NCBI RefSeq assembly: GCF_000568405.1
Contig: NZ_ARZY01000011.1
Location: 47,192 to 111,191 of the forward strand
Length of the DNA: 64,000 nucleotides
Direction: 5' to 3'
Origin: Catenovulum agarivorans DS-2
Lineage (GTDB): Bacteria > Pseudomonadota > Gammaproteobacteria > Enterobacterales > Alteromonadaceae
The notes beneath the pieces were generated by a model. That model did not search any database and had not been told where the DNA came from. It saw nothing but the letters and a program-made list of their open reading frames with translations. The position numbers and the translations under genes are program-made. Numbering within the stretch: the first letter of the stretch is position 1; every line of letters starts with the position of its first letter. Positions 20,394 to 29,417 of the stretch are shown here, one piece after another.

Positions 20394-20434
20394 GAGGTAT
20401 CAATTTTACGGCTCAGTGCCTATTAGTATACAGG
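20394..20434 (+). promoter_or_regulatory. Locus motif copy 2b, upstream of GH78
   Basis: GAGGTATCAATTTT at 20394-20407, then a GTGCCTATTAGTATA block. It points to the GH78 gene starting at 20495 and mirrors copy 2a for the divergent PL24 gene. The second block departs from the consensus more than in other copies. Confidence 0.55.
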
Positions 20435-20494
20435 CGATAGTTTGATGCCTTTACCCACTGGGATTTGCTAAATAATTTGAATGGTAGTTAAACA

Positions 20495-23350
20495 ATGATA
20501 AAGCAACTGATATACATGATTTTACTGGTCAGTTTGGCCGCTTGCTCAGTCGCACCTTCAGACAATGCCTCGGCTGATACAAAGTCTAAGGCTAGTCAAC
20601 CCAGCCAACTTTTGGTGGAAGACAATATAAACCCGCTGAATGTGCACCAACAAATGCCGAGGCTCTCTTGGTATGCAAACGTAAAAACACAAACGGCCTA
20701 TCAAATCAGAGTCGCCAGTAATGAAAGCCTATTAGCCGCAGGCAAAGCAAACCTTTGGGATAGCGGCAAAGTCAATTCTGGTGTATCGGTCAATATTCCT
20801 TATCAAGGCAAAAAACTGGGTGCTAATCAAAAAGCCGTTTGGCAAGTACGAGTTTGGTCCGCTAATCGCGATAAACCGAGCCAATGGAGCAAACCTCAGT
20901 TTTGGGAAATGGGCTTAATTAACCAATCAGATTGGCAAGCTAAATGGTTGCAAGTTAAACAACCAAGTGTTGCAGCTTTGACTGAAGCACGCTTAAACTG
21001 GATAAAATATGCAGCCAATGTTCATCCAGCAGCAACAGAGCCAGCAACCGGTAGCAAATTAAAAACGCAATTGGGGGTCGTTGAGCAACTAAAACAACAA
21101 CCAACCGCCAGTTTATTCCGCCACAGTTTTAGTACAGTTCAAGATAAAGGTTTAGTCCGCGCTAAATTACATAGCACGGCAGGCGGCTATTATGAAATTT
21201 TTATTAACGGTCAAAAAGTAGATGATCGACTCGCTGATCCAGGCCAAACCGACTTTGATAAACGTATTTTATATAACACAGATAAAGTGACCCATTTATT
21301 ATCAGGTGGGCAAAATACCATTGCCGTGCATTTAGGTAGTGGCTGGTATGATGAAAATATCGCATTTAGTAAATGGACCAACCCAGATGCGACGCAAGGC
21401 AAAAGGAAACAAAAGACCTTATCTTTTGGCCAACCTAAATTTATTGCTCAGTTAGAATTGACTTACGCAGATGGTAGCAGCCAAATTGTTGCATCAAACG
21501 AGCAGTGGTTGTCGCATCCATCGCCTGTATTAAAAGAAGGTTTATTTTCGGGTGAGCTGTATGATGCAAACCAAACCGTTAAAGATTGGAACCTTAACAC
21601 AGCGCCTGAAAATTTAGCCAACTGGCAAGCAGTCGAGGTCCTCAACGAGTGGCCCACTAAAAAGTTGGAGCCGCAATTGTTGCCTGCCATTCGAGCTGTC
21701 AAAAAACTAACCCCGATAAAACTATATCAACCGCGCAAAAATGTATGGGTGTTTGATTTTGGACAAAACTTTACGGGAATTCCAACATTAAACCTAGCTA
21801 AGCTCAATTTAGCTCAGGGTCAAGCTGTGCATATGCGCTATGGCGAATGGGCTGATATAGATGGCAACCTCAGCCAAAAATCAGGCGGTGGCGCACCGCT
21901 GTTAAAGCAAGTTGATACTTATATTGCATCCGGTCAGGATCAAGCTTCATGGTCGCCCGTATTTACTTGGCATGGTTTTAGATATTTAGAATTAACCGGT
22001 ATCGATTTTAAACCCGACCTAGACACTGTAGTGGGTCATTTAGTTCGAAGTGATGTTGAAGTGGTTGGCCAGTTCAAAAGCTCAAGTGCTTTGCTCAATC
22101 GCATTCACGATATGGCATTGTGGAGTTACGAAGGTAATTTAATGTCAGTGCCTATGGATTGCCCTATTCGGGAACGCGCAGGTTGGACTGGTGATGCACA
22201 CGCAGCCTTAATTACTGGCAACTACAATTACGATATGCAAAACTTTTGGCAAAAATACTTAGGCGATTTTGCCACCTCTAGCCATATTGCACCCGCTGTT
22301 GTACCGGGTAAGCGTTCACATGGTGGTACATATGATTGGGCAGTCGCTGAAATCATTATTGCTTGGGAACATTACCGCCACCACGGCGATTTACAAGTTA
22401 TTGCCGAGCAATACGACAGTATGCTTGAGTACATGGATGCAGCCGAATCACAACTAACCAACAATTTGCTGCGCAAAGGCTATGGTGACTGGTGCGACCC
22501 TGTGCGCAAACCGGGTATGACCCGTAAACGTTGCAACCCAGAATATACACTACCCACCATGACAACCTCTGGCTTTTTAGCGCATGGCGCTGAGTTAATG
22601 GCAAAAATGTCAACCTTGCTCAATAAGCCAGAAAAAGCCAAACATTATCAAGCTTTGTTTGAGCGTATCGCAGCGCAATATCATAAAGAATTTTATAACC
22701 CTGCAACGGGTCATTATGGTAGCCAAACTGCTGACGCAATGGCGCTCAGGTTTGGCTTAGCACCAAAAGAAATTCGCCAATCAGTCGCCGATGCATTAAA
22801 CAAAGATGTGTTAGAAAATTGGCATGGTCACGGTTCTATTGGTGCCTTGGGGCAAACCTATGTTTACCGTGCATTAAGTGACTATGGCTATGGAGATACA
22901 GCTTTCGGTATCTTCACCGCAGAAGGTTACCCCGGCTATAAATGGCAATTTGAAAAACTAAACGCGACAACTTTATGGGAGCGTAAAGGTGTATGGGATC
23001 CAGCAAAAGATCCTGAAGGCCGCAACCCAGCAGGCCGTTCACTAAACCACCCGTTCCATAGCGGATACGATGGTTGGTTTTACGAAGGCTTAGGAGGGAT
23101 TCGTCCAAAGGGCGACACACCTGGCTTCCAACATTTTGAGCTAGCACCAGTATTTGTAAAAGACTTAGACTGGGTAGAAGTCAGCTATAAAACAGGCTAT
23201 GGCAAAATAGTCAGCAATTGGAAACGCTTTGGCAATCAAGTTGAATGGTATTTTGAAGTACCCAACAACTCAACGGCAACTGTGTCTTTACCGGACAAAC
23301 CTACCAAGGTTTATTCTGCTGGCCAATATACCCTAAAGGTGAGTTTGTAG
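20495..23350 (+). CDS. GH78 alpha-L-rhamnosidase lipoprotein
   Basis: A 951-residue lipoprotein (LVSLAAC) with the full GH78 order: an N-terminal fibronectin-like strand block (PRLSWYANV), a sugar-binding jelly roll with GGYYEIFINGQ, a concanavalin-like domain with WVFDFGQNFTG, and the six-hairpin barrel. The active-site signature DCPIRERAGWTGDA carries Asp555, Glu560 and Asp567, the acidic residues expected at the GH78 active site; HSGYDGWFYEGLGGIRP lies near the end. It removes terminal alpha-L-rhamnose from ulvan oligomers, probably in the periplasm. It is close in sequence to the first half of the double GH78 at 43121-48136. It has its own upstream motif and a downstream hairpin, so it is likely monocistronic. 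Confidence 0.93.
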   Translation: MIKQLIYMILLVSLAACSVAPSDNASADTKSKASQPSQLLVEDNINPLNVHQQMPRLSWYANVKTQTAYQIRVASNESLLAAGKANLWDSGKVNSGVSVNIPYQGKKLGANQKAVWQVRVWSANRDKPSQWSKPQFWEMGLINQSDWQAKWLQVKQPSVAALTEARLNWIKYAANVHPAATEPATGSKLKTQLGVVEQLKQQPTASLFRHSFSTVQDKGLVRAKLHSTAGGYYEIFINGQKVDDRLADPGQTDFDKRILYNTDKVTHLLSGGQNTIAVHLGSGWYDENIAFSKWTNPDATQGKRKQKTLSFGQPKFIAQLELTYADGSSQIVASNEQWLSHPSPVLKEGLFSGELYDANQTVKDWNLNTAPENLANWQAVEVLNEWPTKKLEPQLLPAIRAVKKLTPIKLYQPRKNVWVFDFGQNFTGIPTLNLAKLNLAQGQAVHMRYGEWADIDGNLSQKSGGGAPLLKQVDTYIASGQDQASWSPVFTWHGFRYLELTGIDFKPDLDTVVGHLVRSDVEVVGQFKSSSALLNRIHDMALWSYEGNLMSVPMDCPIRERAGWTGDAHAALITGNYNYDMQNFWQKYLGDFATSSHIAPAVVPGKRSHGGTYDWAVAEIIIAWEHYRHHGDLQVIAEQYDSMLEYMDAAESQLTNNLLRKGYGDWCDPVRKPGMTRKRCNPEYTLPTMTTSGFLAHGAELMAKMSTLLNKPEKAKHYQALFERIAAQYHKEFYNPATGHYGSQTADAMALRFGLAPKEIRQSVADALNKDVLENWHGHGSIGALGQTYVYRALSDYGYGDTAFGIFTAEGYPGYKWQFEKLNATTLWERKGVWDPAKDPEGRNPAGRSLNHPFHSGYDGWFYEGLGGIRPKGDTPGFQHFELAPVFVKDLDWVEVSYKTGYGKIVSNWKRFGNQVEWYFEVPNNSTATVSLPDKPTKVYSAGQYTLKVSL

Positions 23351-23365
23351 CCTTGCGTATATTTA

Positions 23366-23392
23366 CATGCCTTACCCGTTTGGTAAGGCATG
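23366..23392 (+). terminator. Hairpin downstream of GH78
   Basis: An 11-bp perfect stem (CATGCCTTACC/GGTAAGGCATG) with a 5-nt loop, 15 bp after the GH78 stop. The T-run is lacking, so it is a terminator candidate by position. Confidence 0.5.
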
Positions 23393-23477
23393 GTACTGTA
23401 TTGTCAAATGAGACAAGCGTGAGCAACAGCGTTTCAATTAATCTATAGACCTTTCACCCTTAATTTTTTCAGTCTGA

Positions 23478-23516
23478 GGGGTATCAATTTTAAAACTTTG
23501 TGGCTCTACTATAAGG
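23478..23516 (+). promoter_or_regulatory. Locus motif copy 3, orphaned promoter before decayed genes
   Basis: GGGGTATCAATTTT, six bases, then TTGTGGCTCTACTATAAG. It is nearly identical over about 45 bp, including the upstream CTGAG, to copy 4 at 27870, but what follows is only an IS3-type remnant and a sulfatase tail. It looks like the surviving promoter of a lost gene. Confidence 0.6.
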
Positions 23517-23537
23517 GATAAGTCAGATGTAGCAACA

Positions 23538-23693
23538 ATGAAGCAAATGAAGAAAGTACACCCAGACTTTGGCGCCACAGAGTTATGTAACGCACTTGGT
23601 GTGTGTAGCAGTAGTTTTTACTATGATGCCAAAACACAACACCACCACCTAACATCAGGAACAGGGCATAAATACGCACCAAAAGTATATTGA
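23538..23693 (+). pseudogene. IS3-family OrfB transposase, N-terminal remnant
   Basis: A 51-codon open stretch that resembles the start of IS3-type OrfB transposases: MKQMKKVHPDFGATELCNALG then VCSSSFYYDAK, the usual lead region before the integrase core. Nothing of the DDE domain follows. It lies between an orphaned locus promoter and the tail of a decayed sulfatase gene, suggesting an element inserted there and was then mostly deleted. Inverted repeats were not found by eye. Confidence 0.6.
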
Positions 23694-23858
23694 AATGAAA
23701 AATGCCGCTTAGAATTTCTACAGGAAAAGTTGACCATTACAGTAGCCTTGCGTCATCCAAATCTGGTGAATAAAGCAAAAAAACTAATGAACTCTTCCTA
23801 CTCGCGTTCATTTATGGATGCGTGGAACTTTGACTATTCGCCGAGAAAAACACAATAG
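23694..23858 (+). pseudogene. Sulfatase C-terminal remnant
   Basis: In frame to the TAG at 23856-23858 the translation ends HPNLVNKAKKLMNSS, then SFMDAWNFDY. The intact sulfatase at 29418-30944 ends YPQIVAKAEQLMDSS, then SFIDEWNFDY. The match over about 30 residues, with the stop a few codons later in both, shows this is the tail of a lost sulfatase of the same subfamily. Upstream similarity fades around 23727. The rest is missing, apparently replaced by the IS3-type remnant. Confidence 0.75.
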
Positions 23859-23914
23859 CTCGACGCGATAGCCATCTAAAACAAAATATTTACGTCAACA
23901 ATGAGGCATAAAAA

Positions 23915-26900
23915 ATGAAATCAGTCCGCTCAATACCTTGGCTTTGCCAGCAAGCTGGCTTGCTATTCATGCTGCTGGTCAGTGCTTTGGCAATGAATAA
24001 CGCCTATGCTGCTAGCCAACAAGTACGACATGAGATTAATTTTAATCAGGATTGGAAATTTAAACTCGGTGATCATACCGCTTATAAAAATAAACAACAC
24101 AATGATAGTGGCTGGACTATATTAGATGTGCCACATGATTACATCTTCGAAGAGGGTGTAAGCAAAGATGGCTCACAAAAACAATTTGGTGGTAATCATG
24201 GTGGTGGTTTAGCTTGGTACCGCAAAGACTTTGTTTTTGATGAACGCTGGCAAGGTAAACGAGTTTTTATCCAGTTTGACGGCGTGTATATGAATAGCCA
24301 AGTATGGCTAAATGGTGAACTGCTCGGCAAACGTCCTTACGGTTATATTAGCTTTCAATACGATATAACCGAGCACTTAAATAAAGATACTAATGTCATT
24401 AGCGTGCGCGTTGACAACGAACTTCAACCCTCAACTCGTTGGTATCACCCGGGTGGCATTTATGCGCCAGTTAAGTTGCTTGTCGTTGACCCGACTCATA
24501 TCAAACACAACTCTTTGTTTGTGCAAACACCCGTTGTTGGCAAACATACCCAAGTTCAAACCGCATTTGAATTGAGTAAAAATATCAGCCGAGCCAATGA
24601 TTACCAAGTACGTTATCGGGTCACAGATCAACAAGGTTCAAAAGTCATATCAAATAAATTGTCACTGGCAGATATTCAGCAAAAAAATAAGTACCAATTT
24701 GCATTTGAGATCTTAAATGCCAAGCGTTGGAACCCACATGACGCCTACCTCTACAATTTAACTGTTGATATCTTACATAAGGGTAAAATAATTGATACTA
24801 ACAATACCCATTTCGGCGTTCGCGAAATCGCTTGGAAAAGGGATACAGGTTTTTGGATTAACGGTAAAAACGTTAAAATTAAAGGCGTTGCTGAACACTA
24901 CGAAGGCGGCCCTGTCGGTGGTGCCTGGACTAAACCATTATTGCGTTGGAAATTATCACTCTTAAAAGATATGGGCGTCAATGCCATACGTTTAGGCCAC
25001 AACCCTTATCCACCCATGTTTTATGACCTCGCCGATGAGCTAGGGATCATGCTCATGGATGAAATTTTTGATGGCTGGAAACAAAAAGCAAGACACGATT
25101 ATGGTGCTCATCATTTTGACAAATGGTGGAAAACCGATTTAAAAGAATGGGTCACTCGAAACCGAAACCATCCCTCAATCATTATTTATAGTGTCGGGAA
25201 TGAAACACATGGTGATATTGCACCCGAGTTAGTGAAAGCCGTTAAAGAATTTGATCCAACTCGCTTAGTCACCTCAGGCTCTACTAACAAAGAAGGCATG
25301 GATGTGGTTGGGATAAACGGCGGATCAGAAGGTAAAAGCTTCTTTAAACGCCGTTTTGAGCGCCCATTTGTTTCAACCGAAGCCCCTCACACATGGCAAA
25401 CCCGCGGTTATTACCGCACACAAACTTGGTGGCGAGACGGACCCAAAAGTAACACTTTTGACTTACCGAACATCACGGATAAAGAAATTTTCTTCTACGA
25501 TTGGAAAGATCCGAAAGACTGGGTCAACCAAAAACAACACCTAAACTCATCGTACGATAACGCCACTGTACGCATTAGTGCCCGTAAAAACTGGGAAATG
25601 GCGCGTGACCTTCCCCACCATTCAGGTCATTTTCGCTGGACAGGATTTGACTATCACGGTGAAGCGGGTTTAGCACATGGCGGCTGGCCATTTATCGCCT
25701 TTATGGGTGGCGCACTCGATTTAGCCGGCTTTAAAAAAGACTTATTCCACTTTTATCGAAGCCAATGGTCAGATGAAGCTGCGATGCACATTTTGCCAAG
25801 CTGGACACATCCAACTATGGCTAAAGGCACAAAAATTCCAGTTTGGGTATACACAAACCTAGATGAAGTAGAGCTATTTTTAAACGGCAAATCACTTGGC
25901 CGTGATAAACCTGGGCGTCGCGCTGAAGAAATGCAATGTGAATGGATGGTCCCTTGGCAGCCAGGCACATTAACCGCGATAGGTTACAAAAATGGCCAAA
26001 AAGTCATGGAAAAATCACTTAAAACCGCTGGCGCACCTACAGGTTTAAAACACACGGTTGAAGTATTTGACGCTGAGTCAGGGTTTGATACCGCAAAAGT
26101 GATCAGCTCACAATCCGTTGATGAAAAACAAAACTTTTATCCATATGGTGCACATAATGTGTATTACGATTTCACCGATGGGGTAAAAGTAAAAGCACTA
26201 GAAAATGGCTCACCTTATGAGCATACTAATCGCGTTCGAGCTAACTTCCGCCCACTATTTATGGGTAAAAATCGCGCTTTTGTAGAAATCAAATATCCAC
26301 AAGCTGCAGAGTACGCAACCATAGGTGCCATTGTTGGTGACGAAGCACTGCGTTTATCTAACCGCGTCGAAATCAGCGTGCAGAGTGTGCCCTTAACTGA
26401 GGCGGCTCGTCAGCAATCTCAACAAATTGAAGTCTTTTATACCATTAACAAGCCTTACGCTAAACAGATGCAGAGGTATAAACAAGCCTTTAATGTTAAA
26501 GATGGAGACAAAGTTTATGCCAAAGTATTTGTCAATGGCCGCTTAGCAATAACGATGGAACAAAGCTTTGGCAAAGGTGTGGGCCTTTTTTGGGGCGATG
26601 AAGATTCGGCTAAAATGTGGGTGGGTCGTGGCTTGTCTATGCAAGGTGAAGCCGCTGAATATCAAGGCGGCGCGGCAGCTGTTACAAATGCCCATGGGGT
26701 TCATGGCGGCGCCTATAGCACTTTCAATGATAAAGAAGGTAGCATGTACTGGTATCATGAAAATGATGGAGAAGAAGGCATATATAAAGCCGTTTTTCGC
26801 TATACCCACAATGATAAAAGCTCTAAACGTCCATTGGCTATTTATATCAATGGCGAAAAAGCGACGGTTATCAAATTCGAGCCAACGGGTAGCTGGGATA

Positions 26901-27016
26901 GCAAATGGAGTGAAGAGGCCGTTGCTGAATTTAAGTTAGTGAAAGGCGCGAATCACATCGAGTTTAAAACGATGGGCAACAGCGGTCCCAATATTGATCA
27001 ATTTTCACTGCAGTAA
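23915..27016 (+). CDS. GH2 glycoside hydrolase (beta-galactosidase/glucuronidase type)
   Basis: A 1033-residue secreted protein with a signal peptide ending AYAA. GH2 order is clear: sugar-binding jelly roll (HDYIFEEG, GGLAWYRKDF, VWLNGELLGKRPYGY), an Ig-like domain, and the barrel with IRLGHNPYPPMFYDLADELG. The acid/base is Glu430 in SVGNETHGD and the nucleophile Glu489 in FVSTEAPH. A C-terminal module from about residue 900 looks like a CBM6/35-type carbohydrate-binding domain. GH2 in this setting could remove beta-linked glucuronate, galactose or xylose; the sequence does not decide. Neither the locus motif nor a clear promoter is seen just upstream; the debris at 23538-23858 lies in front, so transcription may come from the orphaned copy 3. 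Confidence 0.9.
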   Translation: MKSVRSIPWLCQQAGLLFMLLVSALAMNNAYAASQQVRHEINFNQDWKFKLGDHTAYKNKQHNDSGWTILDVPHDYIFEEGVSKDGSQKQFGGNHGGGLAWYRKDFVFDERWQGKRVFIQFDGVYMNSQVWLNGELLGKRPYGYISFQYDITEHLNKDTNVISVRVDNELQPSTRWYHPGGIYAPVKLLVVDPTHIKHNSLFVQTPVVGKHTQVQTAFELSKNISRANDYQVRYRVTDQQGSKVISNKLSLADIQQKNKYQFAFEILNAKRWNPHDAYLYNLTVDILHKGKIIDTNNTHFGVREIAWKRDTGFWINGKNVKIKGVAEHYEGGPVGGAWTKPLLRWKLSLLKDMGVNAIRLGHNPYPPMFYDLADELGIMLMDEIFDGWKQKARHDYGAHHFDKWWKTDLKEWVTRNRNHPSIIIYSVGNETHGDIAPELVKAVKEFDPTRLVTSGSTNKEGMDVVGINGGSEGKSFFKRRFERPFVSTEAPHTWQTRGYYRTQTWWRDGPKSNTFDLPNITDKEIFFYDWKDPKDWVNQKQHLNSSYDNATVRISARKNWEMARDLPHHSGHFRWTGFDYHGEAGLAHGGWPFIAFMGGALDLAGFKKDLFHFYRSQWSDEAAMHILPSWTHPTMAKGTKIPVWVYTNLDEVELFLNGKSLGRDKPGRRAEEMQCEWMVPWQPGTLTAIGYKNGQKVMEKSLKTAGAPTGLKHTVEVFDAESGFDTAKVISSQSVDEKQNFYPYGAHNVYYDFTDGVKVKALENGSPYEHTNRVRANFRPLFMGKNRAFVEIKYPQAAEYATIGAIVGDEALRLSNRVEISVQSVPLTEAARQQSQQIEVFYTINKPYAKQMQRYKQAFNVKDGDKVYAKVFVNGRLAITMEQSFGKGVGLFWGDEDSAKMWVGRGLSMQGEAAEYQGGAAAVTNAHGVHGGAYSTFNDKEGSMYWYHENDGEEGIYKAVFRYTHNDKSSKRPLAIYINGEKATVIKFEPTGSWDSKWSEEAVAEFKLVKGANHIEFKTMGNSGPNIDQFSLQ

Positions 27017-27025
27017 ACACATACC

Positions 27026-27054
27026 GTCAGGGTAACAATAACAGTTGCCCTGAC
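27026..27054. terminator. Hairpin between convergent genes
   Basis: GTCAGGGTAAC pairs with GTTGCCCTGAC (one mismatch) around a 7-nt loop, between the GH2 stop and the 3' end of the broken minus-strand gene. It may serve both strands; T-runs are short. Confidence 0.45.
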
Positions 27055-27072
27055 CATGCTTACTTAAGCCAT

Positions 27073-27700
27073 TTACTTGAACGACTCAAGCATTTCTTTG
27101 CGCCGGGTCCAATCTGTAGCTGGGCCTGTGCTATTTCGGTTAAATTCACCATCTTTGTAAATCCAAGGTAAACCGTCATCCTTGGTTGGATCAGGCCAGT
27201 AATAAGAGCCTATGGTATGATAATCGTGAATGTCACCACTGGCGGCAATCAAAATCTTATTGGTAACAGGATCAACGGGTTTAGTTAATTCTTTATCAGC
27301 CGATGTAATAAGCGTTTGATAAGTATCCAGATATTCAGCTTGTTTTGATTCAAGCGATTTTTTTGCTTGGCTGAGCTTTTCTTCATTTAAATAAATTAAC
27401 CCATCAGTTGGTTGGTGAGTGGTTTTATCAACCCCATTAATAGTGATAACCAGTTTGGCTGTCGTGCCATCTACTGAGCTGAGGGTAATTGAGTCAGCTG
27501 CTCTATCTGATTCACTTGTCCAAGCCTTAAATTTTTCATGTTCAGGATTAAGGTCATATGTCCAACTGCCCTGCTCAGTGATAGTAAAGTTACCATATTG
27601 AGCAGTAGAAGACGTGTTAAAAGCGGCTTCTCCCGAGTCAATATCTGTCACCACAGCTTGACCGGAAATTTCACCTAATGACTCCTGTAAGTGCTTTGTT
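27073..27700 (-). pseudogene. Broken VCBS plus alginate-lyase-like gene
   Basis: The open part encodes about 193 residues. The first 75 are a VCBS-type repeat (GQAVVTDIDSGEAAF, then WTYDL and ITLSSVDGTTA). After a coiled linker comes the start of an alginate_lyase (PF05426)-type barrel, KILIAASGDIHDYHTIGSYYWPDP then DGLPWIYKDGEFN, which stops about 45 residues in; a complete domain needs several hundred. At the 5' end there is no signal peptide and no in-frame ATG: an AGGAG near 27682 is followed directly by repeat-encoding sequence. The gene has therefore lost both its start and most of its catalytic domain. Its promoter motif survives at 27744-27758. The VCBS repeat is related to those of the lipoproteins near the TonB receptor. 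Confidence 0.75.
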
Positions 27701-27719
27701 AGTTTTAAAATTCAATTTG

Positions 27720-27758
27720 TACATACAAGAGTCATTGGTTTAGAAAATTACTACCCCC
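27720..27758 (-). promoter_or_regulatory. Locus motif copy 10 (GTAGTA form), ahead of the broken gene
   Basis: On the minus strand GGGGGTAGTAATTTT is followed by TGACTCTTGTATGTA at the shared spacing. It points into the broken VCBS/lyase gene and pairs divergently with copy 4. The TAGTA form is shared with the TonB receptor and PL25 upstream regions. Confidence 0.6.
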
Positions 27759-27869
27759 TAATCATAATTTAAGTGCATTTGTGAAATGAATCATAGGCCG
27801 CAGGTGATAAGAATTAGATTAGGCCATTACACCCTTTTTCTGACTTTTTTCTGGCCTTTTTCAGACTGA

Positions 27870-27908
27870 GGGGTATCAATTTTAAAACTTTGTGACTTTA
27901 CTATTAAG
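27870..27908 (+). promoter_or_regulatory. Locus motif copy 4, upstream of sulfatase
   Basis: GGGGTATCAATTTT, then AAAACT, then TTGTGACTTTACTATTAAG. This is the best match to the consensus and ends about 26 bp before the sulfatase start at 27935. Confidence 0.65.
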
Positions 27909-27934
27909 TATATCAAACATATTCAGTAAAACAG

Positions 27935-29389
27935 ATGAAAATACATCGAGTACTCACGGCGGCAATCAGCTTGATGCTGCTGTTTTTAACAGCCACAATC
28001 CACGCCCAATCAATACAGCAACCTAACGTGTTGTTGATAGTGGTTGACGACCTCGGTTGGGCCGATGTGGGTTACAACGACCGAAGTGGCGTTTTCCAAA
28101 CGCCTAACATTGATGCGCTAGCAGCAAAAAGCATGGTGTTTACCGATGCTTACGCCGGCGCTGCAAACTGTGCCCCTAGCCGCGCAGTACTGATGAGTGG
28201 GCAATATGCTCCACGCCATGGTGTTTACACAGTTTCACCTTCTGCACGCGGCAACGCAAAAACCAGAAAATTAATCCCTGAACCCAATGTAGACATCTTA
28301 GCGGACGAGATCATAACCATGGCCGAAATGTTCAAGTCAGTTGGATACACTACAGGCTCGTTTGGTAAATGGCATTTAGGTGAAGATGCGCGAACTCAAG
28401 GCTTTGATCATAATGTTGCAGGGCATTTAAAAGGCCACCCTAAGTCGTATTTTAGCCCTTACAAAATGCCTTTCTTGACAGACGGGCCTGATGGTGAATA
28501 TTTACCCAACCGCATTACTAGTGAATTATTGTCGTGGATATCAAAGGTAAAACATCAACCTTTTTTTGCTTACCTGCCTTACTACACAGTGCACACACCA
28601 CTGCAAGCCATAGATTCTGTTAAAGAAAAATATTTAAACCACCCAAGAATCCGCAATAACCGTCATGCAACTTACGCGGCAATGGTTGAACTGATGGACA
28701 TCAATATTGGTCGTATCATGCGCAACTTATCACAGCAAAATTTACTCAATAACACCTTGGTGATTTTTACCTCAGATAATGGTGGCATTCGATCAATTGC
28801 TTATCAAGATCCACTGCGTGGTGGCAAAGGGAGTTATTACGAGGGCGGAACACGTGTACCTTTAATCGTTTCATGGCCGAAAAAAATTGCTGCAAAAGTT
28901 GACTCTACTCCAGTAATCAATGCGGATTTCTACCCGAGTTTTGCCAAAATCATAGGTGCAAACGTCAATAACCAAGTATTAGATGGGGTTGATTTATCTG
29001 AGTTATGGTTAGCGAATAAACCAATCAAGTCGCGTAATTTATATTGGCACTTTCCGATTTATTTACAGGCCTACAATCCTAAGGCCGACCAAAGTAAAGA
29101 TCCATTATTCAGAACTCGTCCCGGCACGACAATGCGCCAAGGAAAATGGAAACTACATCATTATTTTGAAGATGATAGTTACGAGCTGTACGACTTAGAC
29201 AACGACTTAGGCGAACATGTTAACTTGGCAAACCATTTACCAAAGGTAACCGCAGAGCTAATACAAGCGCTTGAGCAGTGGCGTAACTCAATCAAAGCAC
29301 CCATACCTAAGCAGTTAAATCCCAAATACGATGCTAAATTTACCGCAGAGCTGACAGCCAAAAGACTGCTGCAGCCAACAAAAAAATAA
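27935..29389 (+). CDS. S1-family sulfatase, secreted
   Basis: A 484-residue sulfatase with a cleavable signal peptide ending IHAQ. Motifs: LLIVVDDLGWADVGYND for metal binding, formylglycine signature CAPSR with Cys79, GKWHLGE, and TSDNGG followed by LRGGKGSYYEGGTRVP. The ArylsulfataseA-like pattern differs from the two iduronate-sulfatase-like enzymes in this window, so it probably removes a different sulfate, such as that on rhamnose or xylose; this is inference. It follows the strongest locus promoter copy and precedes another sulfatase gene by 28 bp, so the two form a unit. Confidence 0.92.
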   Translation: MKIHRVLTAAISLMLLFLTATIHAQSIQQPNVLLIVVDDLGWADVGYNDRSGVFQTPNIDALAAKSMVFTDAYAGAANCAPSRAVLMSGQYAPRHGVYTVSPSARGNAKTRKLIPEPNVDILADEIITMAEMFKSVGYTTGSFGKWHLGEDARTQGFDHNVAGHLKGHPKSYFSPYKMPFLTDGPDGEYLPNRITSELLSWISKVKHQPFFAYLPYYTVHTPLQAIDSVKEKYLNHPRIRNNRHATYAAMVELMDINIGRIMRNLSQQNLLNNTLVIFTSDNGGIRSIAYQDPLRGGKGSYYEGGTRVPLIVSWPKKIAAKVDSTPVINADFYPSFAKIIGANVNNQVLDGVDLSELWLANKPIKSRNLYWHFPIYLQAYNPKADQSKDPLFRTRPGTTMRQGKWKLHHYFEDDSYELYDLDNDLGEHVNLANHLPKVTAELIQALEQWRNSIKAPIPKQLNPKYDAKFTAELTAKRLLQPTKK

Positions 29390-29417
29390 TTAAAACTAAC
29401 AATTGGAGTTTATTTCA

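Noticed and set aside
27719..27724. ATG before the broken VCBS gene as its real start (MYKLNFKTNKAL...)
   Set aside because: It lies at the likely -10 position of promoter copy 10 and runs into a stop after 17 codons, out of frame with the VCBS repeat.
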